From assembly GCA_020249285.1 (NCBI GenBank), contig JADCFX010000004.1:144924-208923 (forward strand): a DNA stretch of 64,000 bases, in the 5' to 3' direction. Origin of the DNA: Roseomonas sp. GTDB lineage: Bacteria; Pseudomonadota; Alphaproteobacteria; Acetobacterales; Acetobacteraceae. Of this stretch, positions 52,869 through 61,872 are shown piece after piece. A model generated the notes under the pieces. The model worked only from the letters and a program-made list of their open reading frames with translations. It was not told where the DNA came from and ran no database searches. Position 1 is the first letter of the stretch. Each line of letters opens with the position of its first letter. Both the position numbers and the translations under genes were made by a program.

Positions 52869-55010
52869 TCAATGCCCTTCCTCAATTTCAATCACCGCAT
52901 CCGCGGCAAAGGCGCCCTGCCCTGCCGGCAAGACCAGCATGGGGTTCACATCAACGGATGCCAAACGCGGCCCCGCCGCCACGGCAAAGCGTGACAGCGC
53001 GGCAAGCGACCCCGCCAGCGCCTTCACATCCGCTTTCGGCTTGCCACGCGCACCATCCAGCAAGGGGAAGCCTTTTAGCGAATGGATCATGGCCTCGGCT
53101 TCGGTTGCATTGAAGGGGCAACGGCGAAAGGCGACATCCTTCAGGATTTCGATGAAAACGCCACCCAACCCCACCATGGCCACAGGACCAAAAACCGGGT
53201 CGCGCAAAACGCCCAAAGCCATTTCAACGCCGCCATTGATTTGCTTCGCGATCAACACGCCTCCAAGGCGCGCCTTTGGCGCATGTTGCGCGGCGCGGGA
53301 AAGCAAAGTCGCATGCGCTTCACGCACCGCAGCGGCATCGGCGATGTTCAAAATCACGCCGCCGATTTCGCTTTTGTGCAGAATATCGGGCGAGAGGATT
53401 TTCGCCACCACCGGATAGCCCATGGCATCGGCGGCGCGCACCGCTTCCTCCACATTCGCGCAGGCTTTCTCTGGCACCGCTGGCACGCCTGCTTCGGCCA
53501 AAAGGCGCTTGGCTTCGGCCTCCGTTGGCGTATGCGCGGGCAGCTCCACATTCGGCAGCGCCCCCGCCGCGCCCGCTTCCTGCCGCGCGAAATAGGCGCC
53601 GAAGCGGCCCATGGCAGCAATGGCATTCACGGCGCGCGTCGGGTCCTCAAACACAAGGAAGCCGTCTTCTTCATATTCGCGTACCTTCTCGCGCGAACAA
53701 ATCGCTGAAAGCATCCAAAGCCGGTCGCGCCTTTTGGCAATGGCATCGCGCATGAAGGGCCGCAGCTTCGGCGCCATGGAGGTTGATCCCCCCGTCTGCG
53801 TCAAAAACACCAGAACAGAAGGATAGCCACCGTCACCCGCGGTCGCTTCCAGGAAGTCTCCGAAAAGCTCGGTCTGATTCACAGCTTGCGCGGTGCAATC
53901 CACCGGGTTGCGCGGCGCGCAGAAGCTGATCAGGCCGCGCAGCTTCTCCTGAGACGCCTGCGGCATTTCCGGCATGGGCAGGCCAACTGCTTCCGAAGCA
54001 TCGGAAATCAGCACGCCGGCACCACCACTCACGGTCAGCACACCAAGCGAATTATGCACCGGATAAATGCGCCGCGATGCCGCATAGGCGATGTCCAGCA
54101 TTTCTTCCGTGGTGTGCGCGCGCAATACGCCGAATTCATCCAGCACGGCCTGCGTCACCGCATCATCGCCGGCGATGGAGGCAGTGTGGGATTTCGCCGC
54201 AGCACCCCCCAAAGCGCTCGCCCCCACCTTCATCATGATCACGGGTTTGCGGTTGCGCCGCGCCAGATCAAGGGCTGCGACAAAGCCAGCACTTTCGCGA
54301 ATGCCTTCAGCATAGGCGCAAATCACTTCCACTTCCGGCGCCTGCGCCATCCAACCAATCGCCTCACCTAAGGAGACATCGGCTTCATTGCCGGTGGTCA
54401 CGCAGACGGTGGTGCCAAGCCCGCGCTGGCGCGCCACGGCGAAAACATGCGTGCCATAGGCGCCGGATTGGGACGCAATGCCGATATTGCCGCGAATGGG
54501 CCAGCCTTGTTCGAAGGAAAGCGAGAAGATGGGATAAAAACCAATCGCAGCATTGAACAGGCCAAGGCAATTCGGCCCCAGCATGCGCATGCCATGGCGC
54601 CGCGCGGCGGCGACAAGCCTTTCCTGCATGGCGGCGCCGGCCTCATCCACCTCGGCAAAGCCCGCGGTGAAGACAATCGCGGATTTGCAGCCCCGCGCGC
54701 CCAGATCATCCATGGCCTGGATCGCGGCCTCACCCGGCACGGCGATGATGGCGACATCGGGCACTTCCGGCAGCGCGGCGACAGATGCAAAGGCCGGCAG
54801 GCCCTGTACGGTCGGGCGATTCGGGTTCACGGGCAAAAGCCGGCCCTGAAAACCCTGGCTTTGCATATAGGCAATGGGCCGCCCGCCAATGCGCGTACCG
54901 TCATCGGAAGCGCCAATCACGGCAACAGAACGGGGGCGAATCATCGCATCCAAAGCACCAAAATTCACTGTGGATTCTCCGGCACTCAAAGGGCCGCCTT
55001 CGGCGGGCAT
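52869..55010 (-). CDS. Acyl-CoA synthetase, NDP-forming, acetate-CoA ligase family
   Basis: 713 residues. The CoA-binding domain has SVAVIGASDDG; the ligase middle domain has a SHTASIAGDD with the phosphohistidine; an ATP-grasp domain begins PTEAEAKRLLAEAGVP and has DILHKSEIGGV. It forms acyl-CoA and ADP. The ATG at 55010 has AGGAGG 8 bases upstream and was preferred to a GTG at 54968 with GGAGAA. It is the first gene of the cluster. Confidence 0.92.
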   Translation of the reverse strand: MPAEGGPLSAGESTVNFGALDAMIRPRSVAVIGASDDGTRIGGRPIAYMQSQGFQGRLLPVNPNRPTVQGLPAFASVAALPEVPDVAIIAVPGEAAIQAMDDLGARGCKSAIVFTAGFAEVDEAGAAMQERLVAAARRHGMRMLGPNCLGLFNAAIGFYPIFSLSFEQGWPIRGNIGIASQSGAYGTHVFAVARQRGLGTTVCVTTGNEADVSLGEAIGWMAQAPEVEVICAYAEGIRESAGFVAALDLARRNRKPVIMMKVGASALGGAAAKSHTASIAGDDAVTQAVLDEFGVLRAHTTEEMLDIAYAASRRIYPVHNSLGVLTVSGGAGVLISDASEAVGLPMPEMPQASQEKLRGLISFCAPRNPVDCTAQAVNQTELFGDFLEATAGDGGYPSVLVFLTQTGGSTSMAPKLRPFMRDAIAKRRDRLWMLSAICSREKVREYEEDGFLVFEDPTRAVNAIAAMGRFGAYFARQEAGAAGALPNVELPAHTPTEAEAKRLLAEAGVPAVPEKACANVEEAVRAADAMGYPVVAKILSPDILHKSEIGGVILNIADAAAVREAHATLLSRAAQHAPKARLGGVLIAKQINGGVEMALGVLRDPVFGPVAMVGLGGVFIEILKDVAFRRCPFNATEAEAMIHSLKGFPLLDGARGKPKADVKALAGSLAALSRFAVAAGPRLASVDVNPMLVLPAGQGAFAADAVIEIEEGH

Positions 55011-55075
55011 CGCGTTTTCCTCCTGCAATCCGGCGCAGGGTGGCGCCAGCGCGCGCGGGCGGCAAGGGGTTGTCT

Positions 55076-56335
55076 TCAAAGAAAGAAGAGAGCCAGCGCC
55101 CCCGCCGCGCCAGCGGCCAGCGACAGCGCAGCAAAGGCCACCCCAAAGCGCCCGCCGCCCAGCATCACCGCATAGGCGGCCTTGGCGGAGATATTCACGC
55201 CAACCGCCGCCAGCACCGCCTGGGCAGCAAATTCCAGGCTAATCGTCGCCGGCGCCAGCAGCGGCACGGAAAGCGCCACGGCGTCCACATCCGCGAGGCC
55301 AGTGATCGCGGCCACGGCCAGCACAGCCCCTGGCCCCAGCTTCTCGCCCGCCAATTTGGAAATCAGCGCCACGGCGGCCAATAGCAGCGCAATTTTCAGC
55401 ACGGCGCTGAGTTCGAAGGGGTTTTCTGGCACGCTGCCGAATGCGCCATCAGCCGCTGCGCGGCGCGAGAGCACAAAGGCCCCGAGCGCCATGCCCAAAG
55501 CCGCGATGCCAAGCGGCGCCAGCAGAAAAACCGCCACTTGCGGCGCGATGAAGGCCACTATGCCAATAGTGCGCAGGCAGGAAACCGCGCCCGCCATCAA
55601 CGCCCCCGCCGCCAGCACCAGGGCCGCGCCGCCAGCCGCTGCCGCGCGCGCATTGGAAAGCGTGGCGGCAGTGGAAGAAATCAACCCTCCGGCGGCGCCG
55701 CTGAACAGCAGCCCGCGTTCCGGCCCCATCAGCCGAACCGCCAAATAGCCAAGATAGGATATCGCCGCGAGCAGAATGGCAAAGCGCCAAATCTTGGCCG
55801 GATTCAGGCCCCCCAGCATCGCCATGGGCTCATCCGGCACAAGCGGCATGACCAGCAAGGTCATGGAAAGCAGCACCAGCGCGGAACGCAGCTCGGCCCA
55901 GGTGATGCGCGTCATCAGCCCATGGAGGGATTCCCGCGCGGCGAGGATCGCGGTCATGGCCACGGCGGCGGCACCCGCCACCGCCATATTCCCCATCACG
56001 GCCATGGCGCCCACGCTATAGGTGCCAAGCGCCGCGACCAGGCCGGTGGAGGAAACCTTGTTCTCCGCATCGGCTTCGCGCAAAGCAAAGGGCAATTGCG
56101 CGGCCAGCAGCGCGGCCAGGCCAAAGCCCAGCAGCAGCGCGCCGCCACTCTGGCCAAGGTTATCGGCCAGAACCGCCATGATCCCGCCCAAAAGCCCGGT
56201 CAGCGCGAAGGTCCGCACGCCGGCGGTGCGGCGGCCCGCGGCTTCCTGGCGTTCGCGCCAATGGCGCTCGGTGCCGACAAGCAGGCCAATGGCGAGCGCG
56301 GCAGCCAGGCGGCGTATCAGTTCTTCCGCGTCCAT
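55076..56335 (-). CDS. MgtC/SapB-DUF4010 membrane protein
   Basis: 419 residues from the ATG at 56335. The MgtC/SapB N-terminal half has GLLVGTERHWRER and RTFALTGLLGG. A DUF4010 C-terminal half carries about eight further membrane segments. The role is unknown; the family is linked to magnesium or general membrane homeostasis. A longer upstream frame would overlap the MoeB region and was rejected. Confidence 0.85.
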   Translation of the reverse strand: MDAEELIRRLAAALAIGLLVGTERHWRERQEAAGRRTAGVRTFALTGLLGGIMAVLADNLGQSGGALLLGFGLAALLAAQLPFALREADAENKVSSTGLVAALGTYSVGAMAVMGNMAVAGAAAVAMTAILAARESLHGLMTRITWAELRSALVLLSMTLLVMPLVPDEPMAMLGGLNPAKIWRFAILLAAISYLGYLAVRLMGPERGLLFSGAAGGLISSTAATLSNARAAAAGGAALVLAAGALMAGAVSCLRTIGIVAFIAPQVAVFLLAPLGIAALGMALGAFVLSRRAAADGAFGSVPENPFELSAVLKIALLLAAVALISKLAGEKLGPGAVLAVAAITGLADVDAVALSVPLLAPATISLEFAAQAVLAAVGVNISAKAAYAVMLGGGRFGVAFAALSLAAGAAGALALFFL

Positions 56336-56406
56336 CGCAGCATAAGGCGCCAAGCGCAGCCCTATCGCAAGCGGAAAGCTTGCGCCGGTGCGCCCATCGC
56401 GGCCAT

Positions 56407-57237
56407 ATGGCGGGGATGTCGCTTTCCTTCTCCCGCGCGGAATTGCAGCGCTATTCACGCCATATCCTGCTCCGCGAAGTGGGCGCTATCGGTCAGGCCA
56501 AGCTGCGCGCGGCGCGGGTGCTGATTGTGGGCGCTGGGGGCTTGGGCTCTCCGCTCGCGCTTTATCTGGCCGCCGCCGGGATCGGCACGCTGGGGATTGT
56601 GGATCATGACGTGCTGGAGCTTTCCAATTTGCAGCGCCAGGTGGCGCATAGCACGGCGCGGATCGGGGAAAACAAGGCGGCGAGTGCGGCGGAGACACTG
56701 AAGGCTCTGAACCCCGAAGTGGCGGTGGATATCCATGCGCGGCGGATGGATGCAGCGGCAGCGCGGGACTTGATCCCTCATTATGGCGTGATTTGCGACG
56801 GGACGGATAATTTTGAGACGCGCTTTCTGCTGGGCGATGCCTGCCATTTGCTCGGCAAGCCCTTGGTGAGTGCGGCGGTGCTGCGCTTTGAAGGCCAGCT
56901 TTCGGTGTTCCATGGCCATGATGGCGCCAGCCCCTGCCATCGCTGCCTGCACCCGGAACCGCCGCCGCCCGGCCTGGTGCCAACCTGTTCTGAAGCCGGC
57001 GTTCTTGGCGCTGTGACGGGCGTGATGGGCACGCTGCAAGCGACCGAGGTGTTGAAGCTGATCCTTGGGATTGGCGAACCGCTGATCGGCAAGCTTTTGC
57101 TGTGGGATGCGCTGGATGCGCGTTTCCGCACCGTGCGACTGAAGCGCGACCCTGCCTGTGCGCTGTGTGGGCCTGAAGCTTCCATCCACGATCTTTCTGC
57201 CCACGAGAACGCAGCGGAAGCAGCGTGCCGAGCATGA
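56407..57237 (+). CDS. moeB: HesA/MoeB/ThiF family adenylyltransferase
   Basis: About 276 residues. ATP-binding VLIVGAGGLGSPLALYL, DHDVLELSNLQRQ, GTDNFETRF; an active-site Cys in VPTCSEAGVLGAV; zinc sites CHRCLHP and CALCG. It activates a ubiquitin-like sulfur carrier (MoaD or ThiS). MoeB is more likely than ThiF, but the partner is not here. ATG 56407 or 56416 both possible. Stop overlaps the DsrE gene by ATGA. Confidence 0.88.
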   Translation: MAGMSLSFSRAELQRYSRHILLREVGAIGQAKLRAARVLIVGAGGLGSPLALYLAAAGIGTLGIVDHDVLELSNLQRQVAHSTARIGENKAASAAETLKALNPEVAVDIHARRMDAAAARDLIPHYGVICDGTDNFETRFLLGDACHLLGKPLVSAAVLRFEGQLSVFHGHDGASPCHRCLHPEPPPPGLVPTCSEAGVLGAVTGVMGTLQATEVLKLILGIGEPLIGKLLLWDALDARFRTVRLKRDPACALCGPEASIHDLSAHENAAEAACRA

Positions 57238-57617
57238 GCGAAAAACGTCCCCCGCTTGGCATTTTGCTGCTGGATGGCGGGCATGAGCGCGCCCATTACG
57301 CTTTGGTGATGGCCAGCGGCGCGGCGGCTTTGGGCCGCGATGTGGTGCTTTTCGCCACCAATGGCGGCTGTCGGCTGCTGCTGGCCGATTGCCCCTTATT
57401 GCAGGACCCGCGTGAGGCGCTCCTGGCTTCGCGTGGTGTCGCCGGGATCGGCACTTTGCTTGCCGCCATCGCCGCCCTTGGCGTGCAGCGCATGGTCTGT
57501 GAGGCTGGGCTGAAGGCCGAGGATTTGGCAGCTGAACACCTCGCCCCTGGCGTTGAACGGACCGGGGTGGCAAGTTTTCTGGGTGCGGTAGGCGCGGGGC
57601 AGATCGTGTCTATGTGA
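57234..57617 (+). CDS. DsrE-family protein
   Basis: 127 residues. Strand-helix DsrE fold: GILLLDGGHERAHYALVMA, VVLFATNGGCRLL and a Cys-containing MVCEAGLK. Family members bind sulfur on Cys or act in sulfur transfer. Co-translated with the MoeB/ThiF protein, which supports a sulfur-carrier role (inference). Confidence 0.8.
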   Translation: MSEKRPPLGILLLDGGHERAHYALVMASGAAALGRDVVLFATNGGCRLLLADCPLLQDPREALLASRGVAGIGTLLAAIAALGVQRMVCEAGLKAEDLAAEHLAPGVERTGVASFLGAVGAGQIVSM

Positions 57618-57938
57618 CCTCTTAGTCACGGGCTTTAGGGTGGCGCCTGAGCATCAGGGCGGAAGTGGCTGGTTCACCTTAAGATTTTGCCATGTCACTG
57701 CCTAAATCTTGTCATGATTGCCGTGGCAAATACCCCACATGCTGTGGGTAACAGGTAACGCTTGACCTGCCTTATCCAAATGGCATAGGCGAAGATGTCG
57801 CGATTGTGTTTCTGGATGTTTCAGGCAGCCAGGGCGTGGTCAGCGGAACGGCTTGGGCCGCGCCGATGCGGGGGCATTGGCGGGGTCCTTGGGGGGCCGT
57901 TTCGGGGCGCTAATCCCAGACCCGATGGAGTTTAGGGG
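57618..57938 (+). promoter_or_regulatory. 321-base intergenic region with hairpins and a possible promoter
   Basis: AAGATTT (57681-57687) can pair with AAATCTT (57704-57710). A second hairpin has CCCACA/TGTGGG with flanking pairs at about 57730-57750. TTGACC at 57762-57767 lies 16 bases from a weak -10 (CATAGG, 57784-57789). A 46-codon frame from the ATG at 57795 ends at 57935, just before the next ATG. Confidence 0.35.
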
Positions 57939-59162
57939 ATGCACGGGTATCGACTGGGCTATGGCCGTTTTTTGGCTTTGGGGCTGCTGCTGGCCGTTCT
58001 TTCGGCTTGCGCCGGTGGCACTGGCAGTCGTCATGCCAATGGGCCTTTCTATAACCGCCCTGATAGCACTTCCCCGCCCGGCCCGCCCAATGATCCCTGG
58101 GGGCCCTGGATCCGTGACGCTTCCCGCCGCTTTGACGTGCCCGATCTTTGGATCCGCGAAGTGATGCGCCAGGAAAGCGGTGGCCGCGCCGGGGCAACCT
58201 CTCGCGTAGGTGCCATGGGGCTGATGCAAGTGATGCCAGGCACCTACCGCGAATTGGCGCAGCGCTACAATCTGGGGCCTGATCCTTATCACCCCTATGA
58301 TAACTTGCAGGCGGGCGCGGCTTATGTTCGCGAAATGTATCAGCTTTACGGCAACCCGGCGTTCCTGGCCGCCTATAATGCTGGCCCGCGGCGGTTGGAA
58401 GATTATTTGTGGGGCGGACGCGGCCTGCCGGATGAAACGCGCAATTACGTGGCGCGCGTCGGGCCCCGCATCGCAAGCACCGCGCCAGCACGCCGCGCCC
58501 CGGCCGAGGTTTATGCCGCGGCTGATATCGGCACGAGCATCCCGCGCGGGCCACGCCGGATGGATGGCGGAACGATGGTGGCGCTGAATGAGCAGCGCAG
58601 CCCGCCCGCAACCGTGCAGGTGGCGCAAGCCGCCGCGCCAGCACCCGCCGCGCCTGCCAGCACGCAGGTCGCGAGCCTTGGTAACGTGGTCCGCATGGAC
58701 CCGATCCCCGATGGCAGCACTTTCACCGCCGCAGAGCGCCGGCGTGCCGGGCTTGATGCGGGCAGTTCGTCGCTCGCTTCGGCTCCCCTGGCACCGCCGG
58801 CACCTCGTCAGGCACCGGCGGCCGCACCGTCGCGGAGCGGGCTTGGGCTGATCAGTTCTGCCCAGGCGGCGCCGGCTTCGGCCTTGGGGCGCGCCGGGTC
58901 TGTGCCGCCGCCAAGCGGGGGCGGTAATGGCTGGGCGGTGAGCCTTGGGCGTTTTGCGTCTGAAAACCTGGCACGCAGCGCGGCTTCGTCGGCGCGTTCG
59001 TCAGCCGGTGGCAGCGGGCAATCCGAAGTGGTGCGGATTGCGCAGGGCAATGGGTCGGTCTTCACGGCGCGGGTGAAGGGGCTGACGCGCGCCCAGGCCG
59101 AGCAGACCTGCCAAAAGCTGCGCTCCGGCGGGAATTGCACGCTGGTGGCGCCTGGAATCTAA
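57939..59162 (+). CDS. Lytic transglycosylase lipoprotein with SPOR domain
   Basis: 407 residues. The lipobox LSAC places Cys24 as the lipid site. The SLT domain follows: IREVMRQESGG with catalytic Glu, GAMGLMQVMPGT and AAYNAGP. A long Ala/Pro linker leads to a C-terminal SPOR domain (GWAVSLGRFASENLARSAA). It cleaves peptidoglycan with anhydromuropeptide release, and SPOR suggests septal targeting. GGAG lies 8 bases before the ATG. Confidence 0.9.
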   Translation: MHGYRLGYGRFLALGLLLAVLSACAGGTGSRHANGPFYNRPDSTSPPGPPNDPWGPWIRDASRRFDVPDLWIREVMRQESGGRAGATSRVGAMGLMQVMPGTYRELAQRYNLGPDPYHPYDNLQAGAAYVREMYQLYGNPAFLAAYNAGPRRLEDYLWGGRGLPDETRNYVARVGPRIASTAPARRAPAEVYAAADIGTSIPRGPRRMDGGTMVALNEQRSPPATVQVAQAAAPAPAAPASTQVASLGNVVRMDPIPDGSTFTAAERRRAGLDAGSSSLASAPLAPPAPRQAPAAAPSRSGLGLISSAQAAPASALGRAGSVPPPSGGGNGWAVSLGRFASENLARSAASSARSSAGGSGQSEVVRIAQGNGSVFTARVKGLTRAQAEQTCQKLRSGGNCTLVAPGI

Positions 59163-59235
59163 TCTTCAAAATCCTCGCCCAGCTTTCACCCCTGCGGATG
59201 CATGGTATCTTCGGCTTTGCGCTGACCTTTTGGCG

Positions 59236-59790
59236 TCAACTGCGATTGAGATCTCTGGCCGACCTAAGTTCCTGTCGGGCATCAAGCAAGGCGCGCCTGC
59301 TTCGTGGCAGCGCCGGCGGATCGCCAAGAAGATTGAGCGTTCCCTGCCCGCCCGGTGTGAAAAGCGGTGGGCGTAGGGCGTCTATGGCGCCGGAAAGGCT
59401 GCCTCGCGCAAAGGCGGTGCGAACGACAGTCAGGCTATCAATCACTTCCTGCGCGCGCGCGCCCGCGGCGATACCAAAAGCCTGGCGCCATTCGCCGCGC
59501 GCGCGCGGCACAGCGATTTGCGCCATAGGCAGCAGGACGTTCCAGCGTGGCCCATTCGGCAATTCCACCGAAAGGAATTCCAACGCCTGGATCAGGCGCG
59601 CCGTTTCCCAGGGCTGACCGGTCAAGCGGCGCGGATTGGTGAGCATATCGGCGCCCTGTTCGATGGAATGGAACACCGCATCGCCTGTGAGAACATTGCT
59701 GAAATCAGGCAAGCTTGCCGTCTCAACGGGGCCAGAACAGGCGCCCAAGCCCAATAGCCCCAAGAGAAAAACGCGCCTATCGCACTGCAT
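59236..59790 (-). CDS. Hypothetical lipoprotein, paralogue 1
   Basis: 184 residues with a lipoprotein signal (FLLGLLGLGAC, Cys18). Conserved with the next gene over nearly the full length: HSIEQGADMLT, GQPWETARLIQALEFLSVE, LPNGPRWNVLLPMAQ and ARAQEVIDSLT. The family is not recognised. It is probably anchored in the outer membrane or periplasmic face. Confidence 0.78.
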   Translation of the reverse strand: MQCDRRVFLLGLLGLGACSGPVETASLPDFSNVLTGDAVFHSIEQGADMLTNPRRLTGQPWETARLIQALEFLSVELPNGPRWNVLLPMAQIAVPRARGEWRQAFGIAAGARAQEVIDSLTVVRTAFARGSLSGAIDALRPPLFTPGGQGTLNLLGDPPALPRSRRALLDARQELRSARDLNRS

Positions 59791-59901
59791 CGTGATGTCC
59801 TTCCAAAAAATTCCGTAAAGTTTATCGCAATTCCGATCTGGCTTGGCATAGCGGGCGCCTTGATCCGCGATCCAGCTTTTAGGGCTGGAAGGCGCCTCTA
59901 T

Positions 59902-60480
59902 CTAGCGAATGATGAAATTGCGCCCCGAACGCCGCTCAAAGCTTTGAGAAATCAGTTCCTGGCGCGCATCAATCATGGCGCGGGTGGTGCGTGGCAGGGC
60001 AGGTGGATCAGCAAAACGACTGAGCGTTTCCTGCCCGCCCGGCGAAAAGAGTGGCGCGCGCAAGGCGGCAGGTGCAGCGGCTGGCCGCTGTTCGGCAAAG
60101 GCATTGCGCAGTTCCGTGAGGCTATCAATAACCTCCTGCGCGCGGGCTTCTGGCGCAATGCCAAAACCTTGGCGCCATTCAGCCCGCGCGGCCGGTATAG
60201 TGAGCTGCGCCATGGGCAGCATCACATTCCAGCGCGGCCCATTCGGCACTTCCACGGCAAGGAATTCCAAAGCCTGAACCAGGCGCGCGGTTTCCCAAGG
60301 CTGGCCAACCAGGCGGCTGCGATGGGTGAGCATATCGGCCCCCTGCTCAATCGAATGGCGCACAGGGTCTAGCGAAACAAAGCCGCGGAATTCCGGCAAA
60401 AACGCCGTTTCTATTGGCGTGGCGGCGCAAGCGCCAAGCCCGAGCAGACCTAGGAAAACAAGGCGCCTGTCACAGGACAT
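59902..60480 (-). CDS. Hypothetical lipoprotein, paralogue 2
   Basis: 192 residues, Cys18 in FLGLLGLGAC. It shares HSIEQGADMLT, GQPWETARLVQALEFLAVE, VPNGPRWNVMLPMAQ and ARAQEVIDSLT with paralogue 1, so the pair arose by tandem duplication. Both upstream regions contain the same GGGCGCCTTGATCCGC sequence, so the promoter was probably copied too. Confidence 0.78.
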   Translation of the reverse strand: MSCDRRLVFLGLLGLGACAATPIETAFLPEFRGFVSLDPVRHSIEQGADMLTHRSRLVGQPWETARLVQALEFLAVEVPNGPRWNVMLPMAQLTIPAARAEWRQGFGIAPEARAQEVIDSLTELRNAFAEQRPAAAPAALRAPLFSPGGQETLSRFADPPALPRTTRAMIDARQELISQSFERRSGRNFIIR

Positions 60481-60586
60481 GGGGATTTCCTTCCATCAAA
60501 ACCCAGGGGGCAACAAGCGCCCTATCTGACAGCGCAGTTGGACGGGCGCCTTGATCCGCATCACGGTGCCCGCCCTGGATCAGCGC

Positions 60587-61297
60587 TTACAGACTAACCG
60601 CCTTGCCCTTTTCCGGGATCACCACCTTGGCCTTGGCGCCGACCATCTCGGCCTCAAAGCCCTTGGCGTCCGGCAGCAGCATGCCGAAGGTCGCGTAATG
60701 GCAGGGAATGGCGGTGGTGACATTGCGCAGATACCGCTTCACCGAAAGCGCCGCCGCACGCGGGCCCATGGTGAAGCGATCACCCACCGGCACCAACGCG
60801 ACAGTCGGGGCGTAAAGCTCATCAATCAGCGCCATGTCGGAGAAGATATCGGTGTCGCCCATGTGATAGATAGTCGGTTCATGCTTGTCCTTTGGTGTCA
60901 CCACAATGCCATTCGGCAGGCCAAGGCAGTGGAAAACGCCATTGGCATCCACCTCAACCGAGGAATGGAACGCCTGGGTCAGTGTGACCGTGAATTCGCC
61001 CTGATCCGTGGTGCCGCCGGTATTCATGGGATCAAACGCTTCGACACCCTGCTTGCCGAGCCACATGGCGAGTTCATAATTGGTGACAAGCTTGGCACCG
61101 GTGCGTTTGCAGATGGCGGCCGTATCGCCAATGTGATCGGCATGGCCATGGGTCAGCAGCACATGCGTCGCCCCCGCACTCGCCGCTTCCGCATCGCCGC
61201 CAAAGGCGGGATTGCCGGTGAGGAAAGGGTCAATCATCACAACAGACTTGCCGAATTCCAAGCGAAAGGCGGAATGGCCGAACCAGGTGAGTTTCAT
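60587..61297 (-). CDS. UPF0173 metal-dependent hydrolase
   Basis: 236 residues of the metallo-beta-lactamase fold. The metal motif HGHADHIGD is near residue 50, with later ligands in [15 protein letters not shown] and IPCHYATFG. The family is of unknown substrate. It lies 19 bases after the MaoC gene on the same strand. Confidence 0.93.
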   Translation of the reverse strand: MKLTWFGHSAFRLEFGKSVVMIDPFLTGNPAFGGDAEAASAGATHVLLTHGHADHIGDTAAICKRTGAKLVTNYELAMWLGKQGVEAFDPMNTGGTTDQGEFTVTLTQAFHSSVEVDANGVFHCLGLPNGIVVTPKDKHEPTIYHMGDTDIFSDMALIDELYAPTVALVPVGDRFTMGPRAAALSVKRYLRNVTTAIPCHYATFGMLLPDAKGFEAEMVGAKAKVVIPEKGKAVSL

Positions 61298-61315
61298 TGT
61301 GTGTTCCTTTTCGTT

Positions 61316-61774
61316 TCAGGTGAAGGTCATGCGGATGGTGTCCGCGATCATGGCGGGCTTTGCCTCGCCTTCGATTTCAAGCGTCTGGCGCACGGTGATG
61401 CGATGCGCACCGGGCGCGCCATCTTCCACCGCAACCAGGCTTTGCCGCAACCTGATGCGCGCGCCGGCTTTCACCGGATTGACGATGCGCACCTTGTCGC
61501 TGCCGTAATTGATGGACCGCGTGGGCCAGGAAAGCTTGTAGATGCCAGCGCCAAGTTTTGGCAGCAGCGACAGCAGCAGATAGCCATGCGCGATGGTCTT
61601 GCCGCCGGGCATGTCGCGCTTCGCGCGTTCCACATCCACATGGATCCATTGATGATCGCCGGTGACTTCGGCGAAGCTGTCAATCAAATCCTGCGTCACT
61701 TCCAGCCAATCACTGACACCTAATTCCTGCCCGATCAGCGCCCTGAGCGCTTCCGGGGTTTCGACCATACGCAT
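61316..61774 (-). CDS. MaoC-family dehydratase
   Basis: 152 residues, single hot-dog domain. The hydratase motif is GDHQWIHVDVERAKRD with catalytic Asp/His, followed by IAHGYLLLSLLP. It hydrates enoyl-CoA in R orientation, often to supply PHA monomers. Divergent from the MFS gene. Confidence 0.92.
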   Translation of the reverse strand: MRMVETPEALRALIGQELGVSDWLEVTQDLIDSFAEVTGDHQWIHVDVERAKRDMPGGKTIAHGYLLLSLLPKLGAGIYKLSWPTRSINYGSDKVRIVNPVKAGARIRLRQSLVAVEDGAPGAHRITVRQTLEIEGEAKPAMIADTIRMTFT

Positions 61775-61872
61775 TGCGTCCTCCCTAGATCACTTCGCCG
61801 TAACATCGGGCGCGGCGCGCCAGCGATCAAGCCGGGCTTTGCGAGGGGGGCGATTTGCGGCCTAATCCCGCC

